NCBI GenBank assembly: GCA_902789345.1
Contig: CADANT010000011.1
Location: 1 to 41,076, forward strand
Direction: 5' to 3'
Length of the DNA: 41,076 nt
Source: an uncultured Ruminococcus sp.
Lineage (GTDB): Bacteria; Bacillota; Clostridia; Oscillospirales; Acutalibacteraceae
Of the stretch, positions 24,314 through 34,254 are shown piece by piece. Every line of letters starts with the position of its first letter. Position 1 is the stretch's first letter. The translations under genes and the position numbers were made by a program. Below the pieces are notes generated by a model. That model saw only the letters and a list, made by a program, of their open reading frames with translations. It was not told the DNA's origin and made no database searches.

Positions 24314-27300
24314 GTGAAACTAAATAAAATAATTGCTGCTGCACTTGCTGTTATGCTTGTGGGTAGTACTGCTTCTGTAGCTGCGTCGGCAGCTGACTCT
24401 GAAAGCAGTAACCCATATGAGGCGCAGGCGGCAAAATATGATGAGCAGGCCTACAGCGGAGATGACCTGGGCGCTATTTGCAATGGCGCGGATGATACCA
24501 CTTTTAAGCTGTGGTCACCGTCTGCCTCAGATGTAAAGCTTAACATTTTTGAAAGAGGTTCAGACGATGAAGCGGGTGCAACTAAAGTGGGTACCTACAC
24601 CATGGAGAAACAAGACAACGGTATCTGGACCATAAAGCTGGTGGGAAACTGGATTGACCTGTACTACACTTACTCGGTTACAGACGCACAAACAGGAAAA
24701 ACCGTAGAAACAGCTGACCCTTATGCAAAGGCAGCAGGTGTAAACGGCGACAGGTCAATGGTTGTTGACTTGTCTAGAACAGATCCTGACGGCTGGGAGC
24801 AGGACAACAACTTTAAAAGAGTTGAAAATCAGTCAGACGCTTCAGTTTGGGAGGTTCATGTAAAGGACTTTACATATGACTCTAATTCAGGTGTAAGCGA
24901 AAAGAACAGAGGTAAGTATCTTGGCTTTACCGAAAGCAATACAACACTGAACGATGAGGGTAAAATCCCTACAGGTATGAACTACCTAAAGAGCTTGGGC
25001 ATAAACTATGTACAAATTACACCGTTCTATGATTACGGCTCGGTTGACGAGGCAGGCTCCGATACACAGTTTAACTGGGGTTATGACCCTAAAAACTACA
25101 ATGTACCTGAGGGCAGCTATTCATCAAACCCATATGACGGTAATGTAAGAATTAAAGAAGCAAAAGAGATGGTTAAGAGCATTCACGATAACGGTATGGG
25201 TGTTATTATGGATGTAGTTTATAACCACACATATTCAACAGATTCTGTATTCCAAAATACAGTTCCTAATTACTACTACAGAATGAACGCAGACGGAAGC
25301 TTCTCAAGCGGTTCAGGCTGTGGTAACGACACTGCTTCAGAGCGTGCTATGTACAGAAAGTATATGGTAGACTCAGTTGTTTATTGGGCAAAGGAATACC
25401 ATGTTGACGGTTTCCGTTTTGACCTAATGGGCTTGCACGATGTAGAAACAATGAACCTAATTCGTGCAGAGTTAGATAAAATTGACCCTAACATCATTAT
25501 GTATGGTGAGGGCTGGACAATGTCCTCTACCTTTGACAAGGGCACAGTTGCTTCTACACAGGCAAATGCAAAGCTGTTAAGCGACCGTATCGGTTTCTTT
25601 AACGACCAAATCCGTGACGGTATTAAGGGCAGCGTATTTGATTCAACAGGCAAGGGCTATGTTCAGGGTAAGAGCAGCAACGCAAAGGCTATTTATTACG
25701 GACTGCTGGCTAATACTCAGGGCGGCAACTGGAAGGCAAATCAGCCTGAGCAAACAGTTACATATGCTTCTTGTCACGACAACGCAACATTGTATGACCG
25801 TTTGGTTTACTCAATGGGCGGTGACTTTACAAAGCGTTATGACGAATACGTAAAGATGAACAAGCTAAGCGCAGCTATTACATACGCTTCACAGGGTACA
25901 ACATTTATGCTTGCCGGTGAAGAGTTTGCAAGAACAAAGCAGGGCGACGAAAACAGCTACTCATCTTCTGTAGATATTAATAAGCTCGACTGGAGCAGAA
26001 CAGCCGAATACGGCGACCTTGTTTCTTACTACAAGGGTATGCTTGAGTTCAGAAATTACTTTGCTCCTGTAAGAACAGCTACTAAGCTTGACAATGTTAC
26101 AGGTTCTTACAACAACAGCACAGGTCTTGTTCAGATGGTATACGCTAACAATACTAATTCAGACTGGAAAAATGTTGTAATGCTGTTTAACGACGGCAGC
26201 AAAGACCAAACAGTTACACTTGACAGTGCATTGCCGGATAAGTGGGTAACAGTTGTAAACGGTCAAATGGCAGGTGTGGCTAACCTTGGCGAAGTAAGCG
26301 GCAGAGATATTACAGTACCTGCAGGCGAGGCTTTGGTTCTTGTTGACAAGGACAGCTACATAGCATCAGGCGTTGAAAGCACAAAGGGTGTTGTTGAGGT
26401 TAGATATATTGACGATTCAACAGGCGAAACACTTTCAACATTGACACTTTCCGGTAAAGTAGGCGAGTACTACTGCACACAGCCAAGCAACAGCTATTCT
26501 CTTGAGTATAACCTGGTATCTGTGACAGATAACAACGAGGGTGTATACACAGAGGATAAGATTGTTGTTGAGTACCACTACGAGCCAAACCTTGTTAAGT
26601 TTAAAAACCTTAACGGTGACGGCGATGTTACATTGGCAGATGTAGTTATGATTCAGAGAAACATTTTGGGTCAGCTTGAACTAAGCGAAAGTCAAATAGC
26701 AAATGCAGATGTAAACAAAAACGGTGTTGTAGATATTTCAGATGCAGTTCTAATAGTAAGACATATTCTTGGCTACGAAACACCATTGTCAGTAGGTACA
26801 ATTACAGTATCTTATGTTGACGAAGACGGCAACAAACTAAGAGAAGACACAGTTACAAGAATGAAGGCCGGTACAGACTACAGTGTTAAGCCAGCTGATA
26901 TTCCTTTCTATGAGCTTGACAAAGAAAATATGCCTAGCAACTCTGAAGGTATAGTAGCTGTAGGCAATACATTGGTTGTATATCACTATGTTCTTGGCGC
27001 ACAAAGCGTTACAGTTCATGTTCAGGTTCCTGAGGGTATAACTCCTAACCTGTATGTATGGGAAGACAACGGCACAAACAACTGCGGCTCTTGGCCTGGC
27101 ACAGCAATGACAGACGCTGACGGCGACGGTTGGTTTGAGTGCACATTTGCTACATCCGGCACATACAACTGGATTGTAAATGACGGCACACACCAAACAA
27201 TCGACAACAACAACTACAGCGGCGACCAGTGGATTATTCTAAATAGCGACTGGACAACAAAGGTTGTAACAACAACAATAAATGTTAGACTTCCTGAGGG

Positions 27301-27589
27301 CGCAACTTGGTCACCATACCTATACTTGTGGCAGACAGCTTTGCAGACAGGCGACAAGGACTATAACCCGGCAGGCGGCTGGCCTGGCACACAGTTGGCT
27401 GACTTTGACAAAGACGGTTGGTATTCCTTCAACTTCTATGCTAAAGGCGAAGGCGTTTACAACTGGATTGTAAATGACGGTAAGGGCAACCAAACAGCAG
27501 ACAATGTGGACTATGCAGGATCCTTGTGGATTACAATGCAAGACGCAACAACAGCAGCATCAGTTGAAACTGAAAAGCCTGCTGCATAA
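24314..27589 (+). CDS. pulA: Type I pullulanase (GH13) with internal dockerin and two C-terminal starch-binding modules
   Basis: This is a 1,091-residue multimodular debranching enzyme. In order: signal peptide (about 1-27), CBM48-like domain (about 50-150), GH13 barrel with FNWGYDP (253-259), DVVYNH (300-305), GFRFD (Asp370), GEGW (Glu399) and SCHDN (Asp489). Then come a MucBP-like domain (about 691-756), a type I dockerin (about 763-820, repeats LNGDGDVTLADVV and DVNKNGVVDISDAV), a second MucBP-like domain (about 826-892) and two CBM26-like modules (about 897-978, 987-1076) with WPGT motifs. The dockerin should attach it to a cohesin, as in the R. bromii amylosome. An internal dockerin is unusual. 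The start is GTG, with AAGGAGG 7 nt upstream. Only the enzyme half resembles the neighbouring pullulanase. Confidence 0.93.
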   Translation: MKLNKIIAAALAVMLVGSTASVAASAADSESSNPYEAQAAKYDEQAYSGDDLGAICNGADDTTFKLWSPSASDVKLNIFERGSDDEAGATKVGTYTMEKQDNGIWTIKLVGNWIDLYYTYSVTDAQTGKTVETADPYAKAAGVNGDRSMVVDLSRTDPDGWEQDNNFKRVENQSDASVWEVHVKDFTYDSNSGVSEKNRGKYLGFTESNTTLNDEGKIPTGMNYLKSLGINYVQITPFYDYGSVDEAGSDTQFNWGYDPKNYNVPEGSYSSNPYDGNVRIKEAKEMVKSIHDNGMGVIMDVVYNHTYSTDSVFQNTVPNYYYRMNADGSFSSGSGCGNDTASERAMYRKYMVDSVVYWAKEYHVDGFRFDLMGLHDVETMNLIRAELDKIDPNIIMYGEGWTMSSTFDKGTVASTQANAKLLSDRIGFFNDQIRDGIKGSVFDSTGKGYVQGKSSNAKAIYYGLLANTQGGNWKANQPEQTVTYASCHDNATLYDRLVYSMGGDFTKRYDEYVKMNKLSAAITYASQGTTFMLAGEEFARTKQGDENSYSSSVDINKLDWSRTAEYGDLVSYYKGMLEFRNYFAPVRTATKLDNVTGSYNNSTGLVQMVYANNTNSDWKNVVMLFNDGSKDQTVTLDSALPDKWVTVVNGQMAGVANLGEVSGRDITVPAGEALVLVDKDSYIASGVESTKGVVEVRYIDDSTGETLSTLTLSGKVGEYYCTQPSNSYSLEYNLVSVTDNNEGVYTEDKIVVEYHYEPNLVKFKNLNGDGDVTLADVVMIQRNILGQLELSESQIANADVNKNGVVDISDAVLIVRHILGYETPLSVGTITVSYVDEDGNKLREDTVTRMKAGTDYSVKPADIPFYELDKENMPSNSEGIVAVGNTLVVYHYVLGAQSVTVHVQVPEGITPNLYVWEDNGTNNCGSWPGTAMTDADGDGWFECTFATSGTYNWIVNDGTHQTIDNNNYSGDQWIILNSDWTTKVVTTTINVRLPEGATWSPYLYLWQTALQTGDKDYNPAGGWPGTQLADFDKDGWYSFNFYAKGEGVYNWIVNDGKGNQTADNVDYAGSLWITMQDATTAASVETEKPAA

Positions 27590-27640
27590 GCAAAAGCCTG
27601 CGTTATATTTCCGCAAATAAGAATATAAGTTAACAAAAAC

Positions 27641-27672
27641 AATCCCTCGTGTAATGCGAGGGATTTGTTTTA
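27641..27672 (+). terminator. Intrinsic terminator after the second pullulanase
   Basis: A 9-bp perfect stem (27641-27649 with 27657-27665) with a 7-nt loop is followed by TGTTTTATAT. It divides the starch locus into at least two transcription units. Confidence 0.82.
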
Positions 27673-27821
27673 TATATCAGTTTCCGATAAACAGAAAAAA
27701 TACATCGATAACCGATACAAAAATTTTTTAGAAAGCGTTATCTTATCAGCTAGTAAATATTCAATAAAAAACACCTTAAAAGTTTGTACAATAAAAGAAT
27801 TTATTATTACTGGAATAAAGT

Positions 27822-27829
27822 GCTATAAT
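27822..27829 (+). promoter_or_regulatory. Extended -10 promoter for the CBM26-dockerin gene
   Basis: TGCTATAAT, an extended -10 with perfect TATAAT at 27824-27829. The -35 at the right distance (TTATTA) is weak, as is common for extended -10 promoters. The predicted leader is about 68 nt. Confidence 0.6.
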
Positions 27830-27903
27830 AAAGAATGTAATTTTATAGGTATTTTTAAAATGTAATACCGAGGTTACAAGAATTTTCGTAGGAGGAAAAA
27901 ATT

Positions 27904-29418
27904 ATGACGAAGAAAAGAACTTCCCGTATGGCAGTTTGCTTGTTATCTTTAGTGCTGATAGTAACAAGTATGTGCTGTTTGGGAACGGCTGCGGCTTCCG
28001 CAGCAGGTACCTATGGTACAACAATTTATCTTCAAACAGACGACACCACAGACCCATATTTACACTATTGGGTAAATGGCAACACTTCACAGTCGAGCAC
28101 ATGGCCTGGTGTTAAAATGACAAAGGTAACAGGTGAAACCAATGTTTACAGTTACAAATTACCTTGTGATGTAGGCAGCCTGTCCGGCGTTATTTTTAAC
28201 AACGGCGGCGGCGGAAACAAAATGACCGGTGATGTAACTAACATTACAGGTAATTTGTACAAGCTAAGCGGCTCATCAGGCTCTTGGTCTATGTACGACA
28301 CAAGCGCTTTGAAGTTGTCTGTTGAAACAGATGTTGAGGCACCGCAGTATAAGGGAACAGACATTGTTATTAAGGCAGTTTCAGCCGGAGGACAGGGTAC
28401 TGTAACATATACTTTCTCGGTAAACTCTCAGACAATTTATACAGGTACAAACAGCACATGTACTTGGACACCAACTCAGGCAGGCACATACACAATTAAG
28501 GTAGATGCAAAGGACACTGCCGGCAACAAAAACAGCAAGCAGATTTCTTATGAAATTAAGGACGATGCACAGGCTGTAGAGCCGGTACTAAAGGGTATTT
28601 CTACAGGTTATTCAGGACAGGTTCCTGTAAACACCTCAATACCTGTAAATGTAAAGGCATCCGGCGGTAATGTAGGTACAAACCTTCTGTTCTACAAGGT
28701 TGCTGTTACTGACCCTAACGGCAATGCAGTAAACACAGTCTACTACAAGCAAAGTAATATTCTAAACTTTACACCAACTCAAAAGGGTGATTATAAAGTA
28801 GATGTTACTGTACAGAACAGTAAAAATACAACTACTCAGAAAGCCTACACCGTAACTGTTGGCGATGGTGCATCAAGTGTAGCACCTGAAATTTCTTCAT
28901 TCTACACAGGTTCGGTACAGGGCAAGGTTGGCACAGCTGTTGTATTGGGAACTGTAGTTTCTGACGGCACAGGCACACCAAGCTTTACATACACATATTC
29001 TGCAAACGGTAAAACAGTTGCTGAAAAGACAAGCTCCTCAAGAAGCAACACAGTAAGCTGGACACCAACACAACCTGGCAATTACACACTACAGGTAACA
29101 GTTAAGGATTCAAAGAATCTAACAGCTACACAGTATGTTTACAACTTTGTAGTAGTTGACGGAGATACCGAGGCTCCGACAGAAACACCTACAGAGGCAC
29201 CTACAGAAACACCTACAGGTGGACAATATACTAAGGGTGATGTTACAGGTGACGGAAAAGTATCACTGGCAGATGTTGTATATGTTATGAGGTCGGTAAT
29301 GGGCTATGACGGATACAAGCTGACAGCCGGAACATCCAGATTTGACGCTGCTGATATGGACAATAACGGCAAAATTAATGTAATTGATGCAGTTCTGATA
29401 GCTAGAACACTTATCTAA
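27904..29418 (+). CDS. Non-catalytic starch-binding protein: CBM26, three Ig-like domains, dockerin
   Basis: The 504-residue secreted protein has no enzyme domain. In order: signal peptide (about 1-33), CBM26 (about 38-133, with HYWVNG, STWPGVKM and VIFNNGG), and three Ig-like/triple-Tyr-type modules (about 135-220, 226-319, 327-419). Each module carries a W/F-TPTQ-x-G-x-Y motif. A Thr/Pro/Glu linker (420-440) leads to a C-terminal type I dockerin (444-504, repeats GDVTGDGKVSLADVV and ADMDNNGKINVIDAV). It probably brings starch-binding capacity to a cohesin-borne amylosome complex, with the Ig-like modules acting as a spacer; this role is inferred. AGGAGG lies before the ATG. The alpha-amylase genes follow after 49 nt. 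Confidence 0.88.
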   Translation: MTKKRTSRMAVCLLSLVLIVTSMCCLGTAAASAAGTYGTTIYLQTDDTTDPYLHYWVNGNTSQSSTWPGVKMTKVTGETNVYSYKLPCDVGSLSGVIFNNGGGGNKMTGDVTNITGNLYKLSGSSGSWSMYDTSALKLSVETDVEAPQYKGTDIVIKAVSAGGQGTVTYTFSVNSQTIYTGTNSTCTWTPTQAGTYTIKVDAKDTAGNKNSKQISYEIKDDAQAVEPVLKGISTGYSGQVPVNTSIPVNVKASGGNVGTNLLFYKVAVTDPNGNAVNTVYYKQSNILNFTPTQKGDYKVDVTVQNSKNTTTQKAYTVTVGDGASSVAPEISSFYTGSVQGKVGTAVVLGTVVSDGTGTPSFTYTYSANGKTVAEKTSSSRSNTVSWTPTQPGNYTLQVTVKDSKNLTATQYVYNFVVVDGDTEAPTETPTEAPTETPTGGQYTKGDVTGDGKVSLADVVYVMRSVMGYDGYKLTAGTSRFDAADMDNNGKINVIDAVLIARTLI

Positions 29419-29467
29419 TCGGCAGGTCTGTATTACCTATACTTAATAGGCAAGGAGGACACATAAA

Positions 29468-31834
29468 ATGAAAATACTTAAGAAAACTATAGCTGTAATA
29501 TTGTCAGTAATGATGGTAGTTACTGTTGGCATAGTTTGTGCAAGCGCAGCAAGCACTCAAACAGCCCCAGCCAGCGACGATACATCAACCGGCATTACAG
29601 TACACTACAAAGCAAAAGGCACAAGTGTACCGACAATATATTATTGGAACAGTCTTCCTAAAAACATCAACGAACCTACATATCCGGGCAAGGCTATGAC
29701 AGCAGACGCAAACGAGGGCGACCAATGGTTCACATACAAGTTTGCGGATGTTACAAAAATAAATATGCTGTTTATCGAGGACGGCAAACAGTCAAAGGAA
29801 CTTACAAGGGGAGCTTCCGGCGAGTTTTGGTATAAAGACGGAATTTGGTATTCCTCAAACCCTGAAAAAACCGATCCGCTTACAACCGACCTGCGTGAGG
29901 ATACAATCTACTTTGTTATTACAACCCGTTTTTATGACGGTGACACAGGCAACAATGTTCACTGTTGGGACGATTCACAGGCCAATAACCCTGACAGCGA
30001 CCCTGCTTGGCGAGGTGACTTTAAAGGCTTAATCGAAAAGCTGGACTACATTAAGGCACTTGGCTTTAGTGCTGTTTGGATTACACCTGTGGTTACAAAT
30101 GCCAGCGGTTACGACTACCACGGCTACCACGCATTTGACTTTTCAACAGTAGACGCCCGTTACGAAAGTGACGGTGCTACATACCAAGACCTTATTAATG
30201 CTGCACACGCAAAGGGAATGAAAATTGTTCAGGATGTTGTTTTGCAGCATACAGGTAACTTTGGTGAGAAGAATTTTTGCGAGTTGTTTACTAAAAAGTA
30301 TAACGATGTAACAGAGCTGGGTGACTTGGAAAAAACAATGATTCCTAACGATTATCTGCTTAATACCTATGGTTTAAAATCAGCAGAGGAATATTGGGCG
30401 CAGGCTCCGCAGATTCAGTATGATCAAAGACTAAACCTAATGAAGGATACTACCGTAACTGCTAACAACGATACTAAAAGTCCTTTAAACGATGTTAAAA
30501 ACTCAGCCAAGGTTTCTACAAACGGAACTTACAACCCTAAAAACTACTACCACAACGGCTATTGGCAGAGCCTAAACTGGGACGACTGGACATGTAAATA
30601 TGCTCAAATTGCCGGTGACTGTGTTGACCTAAATACAGAAAACCCTGAGGTAGCAGAGAAGCTTGTTGAGATTTACGGCAACTACATTGGAATGGGTGTT
30701 GACGGTTTCCGTATGGACACAACCAGACACATTTCAAGGCTGTCATTAAACACTATGTTTAACAAGCAGTTAAATGCCATTGGCGGCAGCAGCTTCTATA
30801 TGTTTGGCGAGGTTTGCTGCAGATACTCACAAACATGGTACAGGGATCATGCAAGTGAGTCAGTTCCTTTCTATACTTGGGACGAGCCTGACACCAGCTA
30901 TACAAGCAAATGGCAGTGGGAAAACACACCTGAGGCTGTAAACAACAATATGAACCTTACTCTACAGCATTGGGACGCTTATGACAACACATCAAAACAG
31001 CCTACAAGCGACAATGCATTCCTAAACGGCAACGATTACCACACTCCTGATTACAGCCAGTCTTCAGGCTTGGGTACTATTGACTTCTTAATGCATTGGC
31101 AGTTCGATTCAGCAAGCAGTGCATTTAACAGCGCACTGGGTGAGGATAAGTATTTTAACGATTCAACCTGGAATGTTGTATATGTAGATTCACACGACTA
31201 TGCACCTGATAAGAATCAGAAACACCGTTTTACAGGCGGTACACAAACTTGGGCAGAAAATATGTGCCTAATGTTTACATTCCGTGGAATACCGTGTCTG
31301 TACTACGGAAGTGAGGTTGAGTTCCAAAAGGGCGAAATAATTGATGTTGGTCCTAACCAGCCGTTAAGTACAACAGGTAGAGCGTATTTTGGTGATTACC
31401 TGGAGGGTAATGTAGCTGCTACAGATTACGGCGAATACAAGGCTGACGGTACAGTTGCAGAAACACTTAACAGTACGCTTTCACAGCAGCTGATTAAGCT
31501 TAATAAAATAAGAAGAGCTGTTCCTGCACTTCAAAAGGGACAGTACTCAACAAAAGATGTTACAGGCAGTATGGCATTTAAGCGTGGCTATACTGACCCT
31601 AATTCCGGCGATAAGAGCTTCGCTTGTGTTGCAGTAACAAATGCTGCTACATTCAAGAATATTCCTAACGGTACATACATTGACGCTGTTACAGGCGACA
31701 CAAAGACAGTTACAAACGGCACACTTAGCATTTCTGCTTCAGGTAAGGGCAACTGTCGTGTATATGTACTAAGCAGTAACGGCTACAAAGGAATTAGCGG
31801 TAAAATCGGCGGAACAACAACATATCTTAAGTAA
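29468..31834 (+). CDS. Secreted alpha-amylase (GH13) with N-terminal CBM26, atypical region I
   Basis: The 788-residue protein has a signal peptide (about 1-28), a CBM26-like module (about 42-130, IYYWNS and YPGKAM), a GH13 barrel from about 140, and a C-terminal beta domain ending GTTTYLK. The catalytic residues are present: nucleophile Asp417 (GFRMD), acid/base Glu448 (GEV), Asp577 (DSHD). Region I is DVVLQH (256-261), with Gln where nearly all GH13 enzymes have Asn. Region II has Arg420 where Lys is usual. The neighbouring paralogue keeps both consensus residues. It has no dockerin, sortase motif or membrane tail, so it should be a free secreted enzyme. AAGGAGGACA precedes the ATG. Confidence 0.92.
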   Translation: MKILKKTIAVILSVMMVVTVGIVCASAASTQTAPASDDTSTGITVHYKAKGTSVPTIYYWNSLPKNINEPTYPGKAMTADANEGDQWFTYKFADVTKINMLFIEDGKQSKELTRGASGEFWYKDGIWYSSNPEKTDPLTTDLREDTIYFVITTRFYDGDTGNNVHCWDDSQANNPDSDPAWRGDFKGLIEKLDYIKALGFSAVWITPVVTNASGYDYHGYHAFDFSTVDARYESDGATYQDLINAAHAKGMKIVQDVVLQHTGNFGEKNFCELFTKKYNDVTELGDLEKTMIPNDYLLNTYGLKSAEEYWAQAPQIQYDQRLNLMKDTTVTANNDTKSPLNDVKNSAKVSTNGTYNPKNYYHNGYWQSLNWDDWTCKYAQIAGDCVDLNTENPEVAEKLVEIYGNYIGMGVDGFRMDTTRHISRLSLNTMFNKQLNAIGGSSFYMFGEVCCRYSQTWYRDHASESVPFYTWDEPDTSYTSKWQWENTPEAVNNNMNLTLQHWDAYDNTSKQPTSDNAFLNGNDYHTPDYSQSSGLGTIDFLMHWQFDSASSAFNSALGEDKYFNDSTWNVVYVDSHDYAPDKNQKHRFTGGTQTWAENMCLMFTFRGIPCLYYGSEVEFQKGEIIDVGPNQPLSTTGRAYFGDYLEGNVAATDYGEYKADGTVAETLNSTLSQQLIKLNKIRRAVPALQKGQYSTKDVTGSMAFKRGYTDPNSGDKSFACVAVTNAATFKNIPNGTYIDAVTGDTKTVTNGTLSISASGKGNCRVYVLSSNGYKGISGKIGGTTTYLK

Positions 31835-31848
31835 TTACAGACATTTTG

Positions 31849-31882
31849 CCGTGTACCTGCTGCTTGTACAGCAGGTGCATGG
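31849..31882 (+). other. Intercistronic hairpin between the two amylase genes
   Basis: A 14-bp stem with two G-U pairs (31849-31862 with 31869-31882) and a 6-nt loop (CTTGTA). No T-tract follows, so it is not a standard terminator. It may stabilise or delimit processed mRNA ends between the two paralogous genes. Confidence 0.6.
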
Positions 31883-31951
31883 TGAAAGCTAAAACTTATT
31901 ATGATATTAGAAGAATTGAAGAAAATTGAAGAAAAAGGAGAATAACGAAGA

Positions 31952-34213
31952 ATGAACAACTTTAAACGAGTTGTTGCAGTAGTAGTAGCTATAATGCTTG
32001 TTGTTACCTGTGGCGCCATTTCAGTAAGTGCAGCCACAACAGACAACGCAAAGGTAGCTGCAAACGGCAGTGGTATTACTATACATTACTATGGTTCATC
32101 TACTACGCCAAATATATACTACTGGAACAGCTTACCTACTAACATAGACTCGCCTTCTTATCCTGGCCCAAATATGACCAGAGATACTTCTGCGGCAGGT
32201 CCTAACTGTTATACATACAGATTTAACAATGTTACTAAAATAAACTTCTTGTTTGTTGAAAACGGTAAACAGTCTAAGGAGCTTACAAGAGAGTACAATG
32301 CATCAAACAATGGTGACTGGTGGTACAAGGACGGCAAATGGTACAAGCAGGACCCATACCAGTTTGATGATTATGAGCGTACAGACTTGCGTGAAGATTC
32401 TATATACTTCATCATTACAACCCGTTTCTATGATGGCGACACAGGCAACAATGTTCACTGCTGGGAGGACGCAAAGGCAAACAACCCTGACAGCGACCCT
32501 GCTTGGCGTGGCGACTTTAAGGGACTTATTCAAAAGCTGGACTACATTAAGGCTCTTGGCTTTAGCGCAGTATGGATTACACCTGTAGTTTCAAACTGTA
32601 GTGGTTACGACTATCACGGTTACCATGCATTCGACTTTACAACAGTTGACCCTCGTTATGAGAGTGACGACACAACTTTTGAAGATGTAATTGCCGCTGC
32701 ACACGACAGAGATATGAAAATAATCCAGGACGTTGTTTGGAACCACACTTCAAACTTCGGTGAAGCAAAGCTTGCACCAATGTTTGACAGAACTTACAAC
32801 AAAATTCAGGACCTTGGTTCTACAGATTGTCTTAAAGTAAAAGAGGGCTCTGTTCTTCAGCAAAAATTCCCTAACTATGACTCTATGGACGGTACTTCAC
32901 AGTACAAGGTAGCCAGACTTGGGGTTATGAAGGAAGATGCCAACGACACAAAGAATTATTATCACCACGATAAATCCCTAAGCTACGGTTCTTATACCGA
33001 GCAGACAGGTCAAATGGCTGATGACTGTGTTGATATAAACACAGAAAATCCGGAGGTAGCTGAGTACCTAACATCTACATACAAAAATTATGTTGATATG
33101 GGTGTTGACGCATTCCGTCTTGATACAGAAAAGCATATTAACCGCTGGACACTTAACAGCGCTTACTTCCCTGCATTTTCTGACGTTAAAAACTTCTATA
33201 TCTTTGGTGAGGTTTGTGCAAGAAGAAGAGAAGCAGTAAATGAGGGCGGTTTGTCAGACTCGTGTTTCTTCTACACATGGAAAGAAACAGACAGCAGCTG
33301 GACAAATAACTGGAGCAATACAGATATGAAGTCCAACTATGACAATGCTGTTAAGCATTTTGGTAAGTACAATACAAACTCACCTGTAGAAAAGAGTAAC
33401 AATGCATTCCTAAACGGTAACGATTACCATACTCCTGACTACAGCAAGGCAAACGGTACAGGTACTATTGACTTTACAATGCACTGGAACTTCTATACAG
33501 CTCGTGACGCATACAACTCAGCACTTAGCGAAGACGCTTTGTTCAACGACTCTACTTGGAATGTTGTATATGTAGATTCACACGACTATAGCCCTGACGA
33601 GTGCCAGTATGTTCGTTACAATGCCGGTACACAGGCTTGGGCAGAGAATATGTGCCTAATGTTTACATTCCGTGGTATTCCTTGTATTTACTACGGTTCT
33701 GAGGTTGAGTTTATGAAAGGTCAGCGTATTGACGAAGGTCCAAACATACCTCTAAGTAAATCAGGTCGTGCTTACTTTGGTGATTATCTTGAGGGCAATG
33801 TTACAGCTTCAGGCTTTGGTGACTACACAGCCAGCGGCAAGGTTTCTGAAACACTAAGCAGCGCACTGTCGCAGCAGCTAATTAAGCTGAACAAGATTAG
33901 AAGAGCTGTTCCTGCACTGCAAAAGGGCCAATATGCTTCTGTTGGCGAAATGTGCTTCAAGCGTGGCTATACAGACCCTGAAACAGGCGAAAAGAGCTTT
34001 GCTTGCGTAGCAGTAACAAACGGCGCTACATTCTCAAATATACCAAACGGTAAGTATATTGACGCAGTAACAGGTGATGTTAAAAATGTTACAAACGGCA
34101 CACTTTCAGTAAGTGCTTCCGGTAAGGGTAACTGCAGAGTTTATGTTCTAAGCTCAAACGGTTACACAGGCATTAGCGGTAAAATCGGTAACACTACAAC
34201 ATACCTAAAGTAA
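31952..34213 (+). CDS. Secreted alpha-amylase (GH13) with N-terminal CBM26
   Basis: The 753-residue protein is a tandem paralogue of the preceding amylase, with the same architecture: signal peptide (about 1-28), CBM26-like module (about 40-130, IYYWNS and YPGPNM), GH13 barrel and C-terminal beta domain ending GNTTTYLK. All four conserved regions are canonical: DVVWNH (260-265), FRLDTEKH with nucleophile Asp391, GEV with Glu420, and DSHD with Asp545. The segment after region I (about 270-350) differs strongly between the two copies, and that loop often shapes the substrate cleft. No dockerin or anchor is present. AAGGAG precedes the ATG, and a strong terminator follows. Confidence 0.94.
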   Translation: MNNFKRVVAVVVAIMLVVTCGAISVSAATTDNAKVAANGSGITIHYYGSSTTPNIYYWNSLPTNIDSPSYPGPNMTRDTSAAGPNCYTYRFNNVTKINFLFVENGKQSKELTREYNASNNGDWWYKDGKWYKQDPYQFDDYERTDLREDSIYFIITTRFYDGDTGNNVHCWEDAKANNPDSDPAWRGDFKGLIQKLDYIKALGFSAVWITPVVSNCSGYDYHGYHAFDFTTVDPRYESDDTTFEDVIAAAHDRDMKIIQDVVWNHTSNFGEAKLAPMFDRTYNKIQDLGSTDCLKVKEGSVLQQKFPNYDSMDGTSQYKVARLGVMKEDANDTKNYYHHDKSLSYGSYTEQTGQMADDCVDINTENPEVAEYLTSTYKNYVDMGVDAFRLDTEKHINRWTLNSAYFPAFSDVKNFYIFGEVCARRREAVNEGGLSDSCFFYTWKETDSSWTNNWSNTDMKSNYDNAVKHFGKYNTNSPVEKSNNAFLNGNDYHTPDYSKANGTGTIDFTMHWNFYTARDAYNSALSEDALFNDSTWNVVYVDSHDYSPDECQYVRYNAGTQAWAENMCLMFTFRGIPCIYYGSEVEFMKGQRIDEGPNIPLSKSGRAYFGDYLEGNVTASGFGDYTASGKVSETLSSALSQQLIKLNKIRRAVPALQKGQYASVGEMCFKRGYTDPETGEKSFACVAVTNGATFSNIPNGKYIDAVTGDVKNVTNGTLSVSASGKGNCRVYVLSSNGYTGISGKIGNTTTYLK

Positions 34214-34254
34214 AAATAACAATTACAATTACATAGCTTAGTTGTTACGAAAAG

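Noticed and set aside
27665-27865. Plus-strand open frame of 66 codons after the second pullulanase
   Set aside because: It starts inside the terminator, has no ribosome-binding site, overlaps the promoter of the next gene and resembles no protein.
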